From Protonemura montana (lineage: Eukaryota > Arthropoda > Insecta > Plecoptera > Nemouridae), in the NCBI GenBank assembly GCA_947568835.1, contig OX387611.1, positions 1,616,001 through 1,680,000 of the forward strand: a stretch of DNA of 64,000 bases, given 5' to 3'. A program made the position numbers and the translations under genes. Below are positions 1 through 9,328 of this stretch, one piece after another (the stretch's first letter is position 1; each line of letters starts with the position of its first letter). Under the pieces are notes generated by a model. It did not search any database and had not been told where the DNA came from. It saw nothing but the letters and a program-made list of their open reading frames with translations.

Positions 1-3000
1 AACAATAGTCGCCAACACAAGCATGACAATCGCCGCCCTCGAAAACGTGACCGTCCAAAAGCGACACCACTTCTTCGTGTGCGCATCGACCGCCTTGGTG
101 TACTCGTCGTAGGGAGGGTACAGTTTGTCCACGTTACGCAGCAGCTGCACGAGCTCGGTCAGCTTATCGTTCTTCAGGAAGAGGGTTAAGTAGATCGTTG
201 TTGGTAACATGGACCCGATGAAGTTACCCAGACATTCAGAGACTTCGCCGAAGTTGTCCAAGTTTTTGAAGATGTACATGGGAAAGCCGTAGGAGTAGGA
301 ATAAACCACGTAAAAGCCGATGGTAAATGAAATGACTCGTTTGAAGTAATAGCTGAGCCGTTTGGGCGCGCTTCTGTCAATCCAGAATCCTGTTGACAGA
401 ATTTCCGCACATTTTCCATAAAATTCATTCTAAAAAATATATATCTAAAAACTGGATGCAACTTAGAAGGAAGGTTTTTAATATTGATGGCTCGAGTATT
501 TTTTTGTGTGTAGTTCAGCAGTGTTTACAGATTGAAAAAATTTAGGTTCCACAGTTGCTACAAAAACTTTGAATTTTTTTTGTTGAAAAACAGTGAAAAC
601 GACTTGAACAGGTCCTTTTACAACGCGTGTTAGCAAAAGACGAAAGAATATTTTTCTGATATATTGTAACGTTCCCGCCAATATGTGTAGGCCAGTAACC
701 TGTCCCTCCAACGGGGCAGGTAGATTTATTTATTTCATTTTTTCCTAGAAAAAAAAACAGCAATTTTCCTTTAACATACAGGTGGCAGAAAAATTAATAC
801 TTAAACTATTTACCAAAATTATTTTCTAATACTTATTCTATCATATGTCTTCTGAAAATTATATCATTTTTTTTTAGTCCCTTAAATTGCACTCTTGTTC
901 GTTCCATTCCAATCTTTACCCGTTCTATTTAAAAAAGAGTATTTGCCTGTATCTTTCTTCATATTTTTTACAGCAAAATTATCTTCATGTTTTCTTCGGC
1001 ACGCAAACTTGTTTTCATTTCTTTCCATTTTTTCACTCAATTCTTTCCATCCACTGCTTCCTGTCATTATTCTGAAGAAATTGCACAATCTATCAATTTT
1101 TCTTCTTTCATCCAGCGATACTCATCCTAATTAATACATTATAATTGAAAATCGCTCCCACGATCATACACTTTCCCCATTATCCTTTACAAACAATCTC
1201 GTCTTTTTCATTCTTCCAGTCACTCTTCTTGCTGCCAGTCTTTTTACCTTTTCCAATTCCTTGACTTCTGATTTCTTATGGGGATCCCATACCGAGGCAC
1301 CGTATTCTGTCTCTGGTCTCACCAAAGCAAAATATGCCTTTATTTTAAATCACTTCCCATTCCTCTTAACTGCCTCATAAGAAAATAAAGTGTACTTATG
1401 CTTCTTCTGGTCAACCTTTTGATTTGATCTTTCCACCCCAGATTATTGCTGATGGACGATGCTGAATGGCTGCGACCCCGAGGAGAGTCAGTTGACTTCG
1501 ATCCTCTTTAGCTATCACCGGTTCGCCGGAACAACATTTTAATAAATCATTGTTTCCAATCCTAACTTTGTTTTTAATTTGATTAGCAAAACCTTACAAT
1601 CTTCAGCCCTTCAGAACAACGCATTATTTCATTTGAAATGTCAACTAGTTGAGTAGTCGAGGCGTAATGATAGGTTTTGTTGTCTGCCAGCCGGCCGAGG
1701 AAAAGCAATTTAAAAAATCGATATTGTTTTAAGATTCAACTTCGTCAAAGTTTTCTTTCATTGCCACCTGGTTTATTTCACATGAATTCAAATTGCTACC
1801 AGAGTAACTTGTGAAGGCCTGGCTTATTTCTGCAGAGTCCACGCGTCACTTGCCAACAAGCCGCCAGGAGCCTTCTGCACTAACTTTCCGAATATTCGGT
1901 CAGAATTCCAATATCCGGCATTAGACGATTTGTCGAATTCGCGCGAATGTCAATGCCCTGAAAGTTGGTGTTCTGTATGCATTTGGCAATGGACTCGGGC
2001 GGGTAAATGGAAACCAAGGCACGGGAGGGGAAATCAGAGTCAATGAGGCAAAGGCAGAGTGGAAAACTGATAAAATACTGCTGAATTATGAATTTGTTTT
2101 CGCTTTTGACATTTCAAGAATTCTTCGTTTGCACCTTCTTATAATTGCAACAACGAAATATCTCAGCCGAACACCACATCAATCCTTAAAATTTTTCCTG
2201 AAAATCAGAAGATTATTCCTATTTAATTGTAAATATTTTATTAAATGTATTCCTTAAACTCAGCAACCTTTTATAGTAGTCACATAAGTTGTAAATTACC
2301 ATAACCATACATTATTCCATATACATAAATAATTTTCATATTCAAAGGGCAATAGCTACAATAAATACAAATCTGTTTCATTTAATTTTTAGTGGAAAAG
2401 AGTAATAACCTTGTTCTAGGCCAATACTTTGCGCATCATCGTCACTAAAATATTTTAACATTCTAATAATCTTTGTTACACTTAATTATTACGCATCTTT
2501 TTTTCTCGGAAACATAATCACATGAACTTGTAAAACGCGTAACACGACACTTCTTACAATATATACTGAATTAAAACTTAAAAGGGATACTTTAAAAAGG
2601 ATTTGATTCTTTGACGACGATCGTTTGCCAACTTTTAACCCAACTTAGTCCATTTACGGGGTCCAGTCGACCTAGAAAGCGAAAGTCCCAGTTGTAATTA
2701 CAATTCGCGGCTTTGGATCGCATCGCTATCCAGTAACGCGATCTAAAGCCGCGAATTGGAATTACAACCGGGACTTTCGCTTTCTGAGTCGACCGGACCC
2801 CGTAAATAGACAAAGTTGGGTTAAAGGTTGGCAAACAATCATCGAGAAAGAACCGTATCCTTTTAAAGTTTCCCTTCTAAGTAATAGTTCCGTATATATT
2901 GTAAGAAGTGTCGTGATAAACATTTTACAAAGGTAATGTGATTATGTTTCCGAGAAAAAACATGCGTTATAATTAAGTGTAATAAAGAGTATTAGAATGT

Positions 3001-6000
3001 TAAAATATTGAAGTGACAGTGATGCGCAAAGTATTGGCTTAGAACAAGGTTATAAGTAACTCTATTCCACTAAAAATTAAATGAAACAGATTTGCATTTA
3101 TTGTAGCTATTGCGCTTTGGACAAGTACATAGTGGACGAGTCTTTCACAAAGAGTGAAATGGGGGAAGACTAATAGTAATGAACATAATTGGAAGGCTTT
3201 GTAGGCTAGGTGTTGTGTAGGACCCTAAGTTGAAATGAGGTAGGTGGTTTTTTATATTTGTGCAGATGGATTTGGGGCCGTGGGTGTAGAATATCAATAT
3301 TTAGTGCTTCTCATCATCAGATGCGAGGATGGCGTTACATAGAGGCTTTGCGCCAAGCTGCCGAGGAAGAACATGATCTTCGGCAGCGCATGAGGGTGCG
3401 ACGGCGTAATTTGCGTGAGAACACTGAGCTGTTTGACGATATGTCGGAAACAGCTTTTGTTAAATTGTATAGACTACCTCAGCGAGCGGTGCTAAACCTT
3501 GTGGAGGAAATCCGAGTTGACATGCCCGTGACGCAGAGGCGTAGCGCGATAAGCGTCGAGACGAAGGTGTGTAAAATATTTCAATGTGCCCTACTATCTC
3601 ACATTGACACAGTTAAGCGGGATTCTTAACACTTCTTTGCGTGGAAGGTGCTAGCTGCCTTGAGATTTTTTGCCACCGGCTCCTACCAAGCAGCGGTAGG
3701 AAATGATTTAAGTCTGGGTATCAGCCAGACATCTACAAGCCGCAGTATTCACGAAGTTTGCGCTGCGGTGACTGCAAGACTGGCCCCCAGGCTCATAAGG
3801 TTCCCAGAAACTCAACATGAGCGGGACAACATTAAACAAAGGTTGGTTCAAACATGTACCTAGCCTGAAAGTTGCAGTGTTACCTACAAAGTCTTTAAAA
3901 TGCATAATGTCTATTTTCTGTGAAACAGGTTCTTTGAAGCAACAGGATTTCCGGGGATAATCGGCGCAATTGATTGTACACATGTCTCAATCGTGAGACC
4001 CACGGATCGAGAAGATGTCTACATCAATAGGAAGGGAAACCCGACTATTAATGTTCAGGCCGTTAGTTTAATATTGGCTTTTTTCTCTTCTCCACATAAT
4101 AAACAAGGTATTGTTATTCCTTATTAATTATTATTTAACAATAATTGTTGTTTATTGATAGATCTGCGATTATGACATGCGGATTCTCTCCGTCAACGCC
4201 CGCTTTCCTGGTTCGACCGGTGACGCCCACATATGGCGCAGTTGTCGGGTCAAGGAAGAGCTTGTTCGGCGCTACGCTGCTAACGAGCGATTTGAATATC
4301 TGCTTGGTAAGAAATTTGGTTGTAATGAAAATGTTAGATATCGATATGTTATCATTTTGTCAGATAATTAGTTTATAAGTGGTTTCAGAGCCGTGGGTGA
4401 AAAAGTACATGAAACGTCCTTTTTAGGTAATTTTAAAAGACATTTTAGGTCCAATTTAGGACCACAAGTCAGTTTCAACAGTGCAAGTCCGATACTCACC
4501 ACAACAATCAAATTATATATATGGCACTATATATGGTAGGAATAATAAGAAATATTATAATTATAATAGGAATATTTTTGATAATATCTATCATTTTCAA
4601 GGAGCCAAATTACCAATTATAGCACTTTGATAATCATTCGCTTCCTTGCTCTCAATTCAATCAGGATACAGGATATTCAAGGACCAGAAATACTTGTAAC
4701 TAACAATCCAATCATTTCCAGGAGACTCTGGCTATGCCAACGAACCGTGGCTTGTGCTGCCAATCCTCAATGCCGTCCCTGGGAGCCCAGAGGCGCATTA
4801 CACAAATGTGCACTGCAGGGCTCGCTGCTGCGTAGAACGCTGCTTCGGGTTGCTCAAGGCTCGATTCCGCTGCCTCCTTCAGCACCGGACCTTGCATTAT
4901 GACCACCAGACTGCGGCGCAGATCATCAACACCTGTGCCACTCTACACAATATCGCTCTCGATCTCCGGCTTCCAAACCCGGAGCCACTTTTGGCAGCCG
5001 AGCTTGCACAAGAGCTGGCGCTAGAGGCGGGAGATGTTGTACCGCAAGGGGATTTACTTGGTGACGTACGGGCCCCGGCACGGGCTGTGCAAACTGCACT
5101 TGTTGCTAGGTTATGGCGGGCCAGGAATGAATAACAATTTAGAGAGACATCATATGTGGTGTTTTGATTTTTTTATTTCGTGATCTTTTCCACCAATTTT
5201 GCTAGTGCCTCAGCTATCTCACTCATGGATTTTGCCTGGGCTGCTTGATTGCGAGAATTTTCACTCACAGCTTGTGCTATGACAGCTAGCGACCCCTCCA
5301 TTCTTTCTAAAATGGGCCGGAAGCTAGCAATGGTTGCAGCTTGGCTTTCTGCCACCATGCGGTTGAGCTCATCGAGGCTGGCAAATTTGTCTGTTGCAGT
5401 CGTGTAAGAATTCCCTTCTACACGACTGCGCTTTGGAGTTGATGTCTTGCTGGCTGCTGGTGCCTTCCTCTTTGCAGAGCAACAGCCACCGGATGTCGAT
5501 GCACCCTCGTTTATTGCTGAAAGCGTAATTTTATTTAGAGCTGCACTTGCTGATCCGAGCACTACATGCCATCTAATCGTATTAGTTAAATCTCATCTTA
5601 TATGTTATCTTTTCAGACAATTTTTAACTTAGCTGACTACATACCATAAGTTTTTTTTGAAGCCGAATTAGCCCTCAACATTGTTGGAGTTGATGGTGGA
5701 TCTTCAACTGCAAAGTATTTACTATACAAATATCTGTATGCCAATAATAGTTACATACATTCGAGGGAAAGAAGGCCAAGACAAATAAACATTACTTACC
5801 AAGTATTGTTTCCAGTGGAATGCTGTCAACGACAATGTCTTCGAAGAAGAAGATGGCATCATCCAGCTGGACCCTTTCTTCCCCGTGGAAAGGCTCCTGT
5901 AGTGCTGGTGGATTCTGTGATTGAATTGTTATGTTTGTGTCTTTATTACAAAACCAAATAAATAATAGTGCAAACAATTTAATGCATACATACCTCTTCA

Positions 6001-7080
6001 TTTCTGACTCCCAAGTCTGGAATGTCGGGCATCCCATACACAAACTGCCCTCCCATTAGCTCCAAGAGCTTTTCCTCTCTAGGTGTCAATGAGAGGTTGC
6101 TAGGAGGGCCTCCTCCTGTCCCGTTCATATACACGCAAACTTTCAGCGCCTTAGCTTTTGTATGCCGTTTCCAGCTCTTCCAGGCCTGAGGTATGGCAGT
6201 TAACATTATAATACAAACCACAGCAGATTAAATATACTTAATTGCACTTAAACAGTGTTCATTACGTACCTCCTGCCATTTGGATGCATCCTTTGTGCAT
6301 CCGCCACCCTGCGAATTTAATCGGGCAGCAAGGACCTGCCACATTGATTTTGATTTTTCTCGCCCACTTACGTCGAGAAATTTCCCTCTAGAAAAATCTG
6401 GGTGGGCTACCATGTAGTCCAACAAAATTTGTTGTTGGCTGTCCACCATATGAATACTCTTTGAAGGAGCCATTGAATTATTGAAATTTGAAAAATTGAA
6501 TTTTGAAAAGTTATGAAATAATTTAGGTTATGGTTATTTATATGTGACAATAAAAAAAGGTTAATGAGTTTAAGGAACAAATTTAAAAAATGAACAGTTA
6601 AATAGGAATATTCTGATGATTTTTAGAGAAAAATTTAAACGATTTAAGTGGGTTTTGGCAGAGAAGTTTCGGTTTTGCAATTACAAGAAGGTGGAAACGA
6701 TGAATCCTTGTCAAGACAAAAGCGAGAACAGATTTAAATTTCGCAGTATTTTATCATTTTTCCACTCTGCCTTTGCCTCATTGACTCTGATTTCCCCTCC
6801 CGTGCCTTGGTTTCCAATTACCCGCCCGAGTCCATTGCCAAGTGCATAGAGAATACCAACTTTCTGGGCATTGGCATTCGCGCGAATTCGACATTTTGGC
6901 TAATGCCGGATATTGGAATTCTGACCGAATATTCGGAAAGTTAGTGAATAAGGCTCCTGGTTTATTTCACATGAATTCAAATTGCTCATATAGGACAATC
7001 GAAACTTTGCAATCGCTTGCTCCGCACACCGACTCACCTGTGACTTGCAGCATCTGCATGTTCTTCTCGAGGACGCTCAT
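1..7080 (-). CDS. Odorant receptor gene A (5' part; 3' exons lie beyond the window start)
   Basis: Two exons of an insect odorant receptor are visible. Exon 1 (7080-7038) is a 43-nt start exon encoding MSVLEKNMQMLQVT plus one base, ending at a GTGAGT donor. Exon 2 (389 to the window edge) begins after TCAACAG with the codons for GFWIDRS. It carries the first transmembrane segments and the conserved stretch DNFGEVSECLGN. The ~6.6-kb intron between them holds a LINE remnant and a complete Harbinger transposon. Compared with gene B only silent changes are seen in the visible part, such as an Arg codon near 356-358. Exons 3 to 8 should lie to the left of the window if the tandem period continues. 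Confidence 0.85.
670..1610 (-). mobile_element. Decayed LINE reverse-transcriptase C-terminus (unit 1)
   Basis: Minus-strand translation gives the typical end of a CR1/Jockey-group ORF2: NNLGWKDQIKRLTRR, then VRPETEYGASVWDPH, KVKRLAARRVTGRMKKTRL, RRKIDRLCNFFRIMTG and GWKELSEKMERNENK. It is broken by several stops, so it is an old remnant. It sits in OR intron 1. Gene E's intron lacks it; there the flanks meet near the equivalent of position 668. It therefore arrived after the E lineage split and before the array formed. Edges are approximate. Confidence 0.8.
1660..1700. promoter_or_regulatory. Conserved ~40-bp box inside OR intron 1
   Basis: GGCGTAATGATAGGTT followed by TGTCTGCCAGCCGGCC. The same box recurs about 180 bp upstream of exon 1 (7261-7300), so each gene has one copy upstream and one in intron 1. 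Array copies are at 14647-14687 and 27634-27674. Regulatory function is inferred from conservation only. Confidence 0.45.
1869..2228. repeat. Left terminal inverted repeat of Harbinger (unit 1)
   Basis: Reverse complement of 6594-6955, high identity in the outer ~220 bp and weaker inwards. Landmarks are AGCCTT at the tip, CCGAATATTCGGTCAGAATT, and AAAATACTGC at about 2072. TIRs this long are unusual for Harbinger, where a few tens of bp is usual. Confidence 0.8.
2343..3119. repeat. Foldback palindrome nested in Harbinger (unit 1)
   Basis: Two ~380-bp arms (2343-2721 and 2738-3119) are near-perfect reverse complements around a ~16-bp loop. The tips read AAAGGGCAATAGCTAC and GTAGCTATTGCGCTTT. 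The centre pairs GCGGCTTTGGATCGC with GCGATCTAAAGCCGC. It has no convincing ORF. It looks like a foldback/MITE-type element that landed between the left TIR and the transposase. Copies lie at 15330-16106 and 28317-29093. Confidence 0.85.
3321..5134 (+). CDS. Harbinger transposase (HARBI1-like, DDE_Tnp_4), unit 1
   Basis: The five exons 3321-3566, 3648-3841, 3929-4061, 4162-4306 and 4722-5134 splice in phase at GT/AG sites to 376 residues, close to the usual size of HARBI1-type proteins. An N-terminal helical DNA-binding region leads to the core: GIIGAIDCTHV holds the first catalytic Asp, ARFPGSTGDAHIW the second, and RCCVERCFGLLKARF the catalytic Glu. It would cut and paste the element with help from the Myb-like protein encoded at 5173-6473. 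The ATG at 3321 is chosen because it opens the frame reaching the first donor; an upstream non-coding exon is possible. No stop or frameshift is seen, so it may be active or recently so. Confidence 0.9.
5173..6473 (-). CDS. Harbinger Myb/SANT-like DNA-binding protein, unit 1
   Basis: The five exons 6473-6270, 6185-5994, 5914-5800, 5707-5645 and 5561-5173 splice in phase to 320 residues. The N-terminus is a Myb/SANT-like (MADF-like) domain: QQQILLDYMVAHPDFSRGKF, SKSMWQVLAARLN, then SKWQEAWKSWKRHTKAK across the first splice. A basic patch with SAKRKAP and PKRSRVEG resembles a nuclear signal. The last ~70 residues form an Ala/Glu/Leu-rich predicted coiled coil. In known Harbinger elements such proteins bind the transposon and carry the transposase into the nucleus; that role is assigned by family. 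It converges on the transposase gene, with 38 bp between stop codons. Confidence 0.85.
6594..6955. repeat. Right terminal inverted repeat of Harbinger (unit 1)
   Basis: Partner of 1869-2228. It ends with CCGAATATTCGGAAAG and AAGGCT. Directly outside it begins CTGGTTTATTTCACATGAAT, which also occurs outside the left end near 1767, so the flank is duplicated. The long open frame running through this TIR (6842-7378) is not a gene. Confidence 0.75.
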
Positions 7081-7600
7081 TTTGCACACTTTGGCTTCAC
7101 CCACTCCTTGGCTAGACTGTCAAGTCATCGGGCGACAAACAAGCGACAGACAACGTTTTAAAGCGGCGACAGCCAATAAGAAGGAAGGAGATGAAATATG
7201 CATAAAGTTACAAAAAAATACAACACCGAAGAACATGGAACGTCGCTATAAAATCGTTGCCTGGCGTAATGATAGGTTCTGTTGTCTGCCAGCCGGCGGA
7301 GAAACAGCATATTTTTCATGTATTTTATATGGTAAGTGTCTGTCTTATCAATGTTTTAACTTCAAGCATTGGCACTAAATATGAAAATCTGATGTGGACA
7401 TAAGACAATCGACACATTGCGTCTGGCGGCGATAATATCATAAATAAGTACTGAAACTGAGTAATTTTTTGCAGTTTGTGTTCAGCCGTAATGATGATAG
7501 TCTTGGCTTGTGTTGCCTTGAGGTGAAACGTGGTCAGCACGATGTGAGGAGATTTAATATTTATTACCAATCAAATATCGACCGCTTATCACTGAAATAA
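7081..7600 (-). promoter_or_regulatory. Conserved upstream block of OR gene A
   Basis: This block directly precedes exon 1 and recurs ahead of B (20068-20587), C (33055-33574), D (42957-43480), E (45330-45815) and F (55951-56503). It contains the GGCGTAATGATAGGTT box (7263-7278) and an ATAAGACAATCGACACATTGCG stretch near 7400. Conservation against a decayed background suggests the OR promoter. No TATA box or defined start site was identified. Confidence 0.5.
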
Positions 7601-9328
7601 GCGTGTAAATGGAGAGGAATTGGTAATTAAGTTGTGAGGTGCACATAATGATCCACAGGTTTCTAGCCACGTGTGTCTATAAAATATTATCTGATTATTC
7701 TCGGACGGGGAGATTAGATCAGAGGATTAGATTGGATGTCCATCAGGAAACTCTACGTTTTAATCAGATTATAAAGACTTCTGTTCTGTCGACAGGGAAA
7801 TTAGAACATTTATTAGGAAATTAGTAATTCCGACACGTACATCATACATTCGCAGTTAGCAACTGAGATGTAACAAAATATACGGTAAAATCTTTCTTAA
7901 TTAATGGTGCAGAAGTTTAATCCCAGCTTGAGCCTCATTCACATTTGATCCATATTTAAAAGTTGTCTGTCAGTTTACAATAAGTTGAACGTCGCAATGA
8001 TCGTGATGAAGTTGCAGACAAATTAGCGGCTAATTGTGGTTTTATATTCAGTGAAATTAACCAGCTCGTGACATAAAACCAACATGGCGACCTGAAGTAA
8101 CGTTGAAATGATTGGGAATTCTAGAAATCGCTTTAGAAGTGCACCATGCAACACTGATTTTCTTCTCTGGTAAGTTGTGCTTCTTCTCTCTTTACTTCTT
8201 CACGACAACAGATAAAAAGAGAAGATGATGAAAAGCTCTCGGAATGAGAACAAAATAAGAGATATTTTGTGATGTTTGACAGTCAAGGGTGAGGTTCAAT
8301 ATGAGGCAAAATGCGAGTCATCACCGCAAAGAAACATCTCATGCAAGTCAACTTTTAAAGAACTTAAAATATTAACATAACGTACACATCGTCTTTACAT
8401 CGTAAATTTCAACATGTTTATGAGTTTTCGATTTATTTCTTAATTTAAATTTGTTACGTTAGATTGATTGGTTTAACTATTGTGTTGAACGACGCACTGT
8501 GCAGTCACATTAAAAGAATTGTAGTAAAAACCGCATAACGTTTAAGGCCCATCATTTCCGCGGGTAAAATCGTTTAAATGGGTCTCAAATAGATATATAG
8601 TGTTTGTATTATGTTAATGACAAGGAAAAGCAAGTGTCGGAAAATTTGTGAGTTTTCCAGAAAAATTAAAAATTAAATCCTTGGCACCATGCCAAGCACC
8701 GCAAAAACACGAGTTAAAGAGTCAGTGATTTTTTTTCCTATTGCCTCAACATAATTCAGCCACACGAAAAATGTTGGTGGTCACAGCTATAAAATTGACT
8801 GAGATATCAACTTAAAAAAAAAAAAAAAAAATTGTAATCTTAAAAATGTTCTGGTTTTAAACCGATTCTCCTTTTATCCTCCTTTGTAGTAATCATCGTT
8901 CAAAATTTGAACCTAGCCCAAAGGAGGTTTACATTATTAAGGCGTTTTTAGAGTTCAAAAAATTAGTGCCAAAAAAAACCGCAAAGTGCTTGAAAATCAC
9001 ACCGCCAGTTATTGCAACAATGTTTTTCCTCGATTCACGTGTTTCACCTAAATAGACTAGCTTGACGTTTGCAAAATGTCACTGATTTGGGGAACATCGT
9101 ATCTTGAGCCGAAAACAAGTTTAGTCTGCTGTTGGCAAAATTTGTTCAGAAGTTTGACGGGAATTTTCCACACAGACACCCACAAATTTAATAATTTATG
9201 TGCCTACTAAAATGTGATATTAAAATGCCAGAGAGCGGCATGGTGCATGCCATCACCATTGGTGGCATGGTGGTGCATGGGCATGTGGTGCATGATGTTG
9301 AAATGTTGTTGGCGATATGTGTCCTCGA
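7601..9328. other. Intergenic DNA between OR B (3' end) and OR A (promoter)
   Basis: No gene seen. It has an A-run near 8814-8830 and a GGTGCATG-rich patch at about 9237-9290 in the presumed 3' untranslated region of gene B. The stretch 8930-9120 is recognisably similar, inverted, to 55,080-55,265 beyond gene E, so it is shared paralogous flank. Array copies are 20588-22315 and 33575-35302. Confidence 0.7.

Larger units (their letters stand above)
1869..6955. mobile_element. PIF/Harbinger DNA transposon, two-gene, apparently complete (unit 1)
   Basis: A ~5.1-kb element with imperfect terminal inverted repeats of about 360 bp (1869-2228 and 6594-6955). It contains a DDE_Tnp_4-type transposase on the plus strand and a Myb/SANT-like protein on the minus strand, the standard pairing of PIF/Harbinger elements. 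It lies in OR intron 1 with the transposase antisense to the OR. The gene D intron has related sequence without the element: CCGCCAGG continues directly into TGCGCTTGCCCC near 42,885. I found no TWA target duplication. The right flank instead carries a ~55-bp copy of sequence also found near 1765, so the insertion site has been rearranged. Confidence 0.88.

Noticed and set aside
887..1134. Plus-strand Phe/Ser/Leu-rich frames at 887-1134 and copies
   Set aside because: Antisense of the LINE remnant; low-complexity shadow frames.
6842..7378. 178-codon open frame
   Set aside because: It runs through the Harbinger right TIR and across the antisense of OR exon 1 and its promoter; no domain, and explained by other features.
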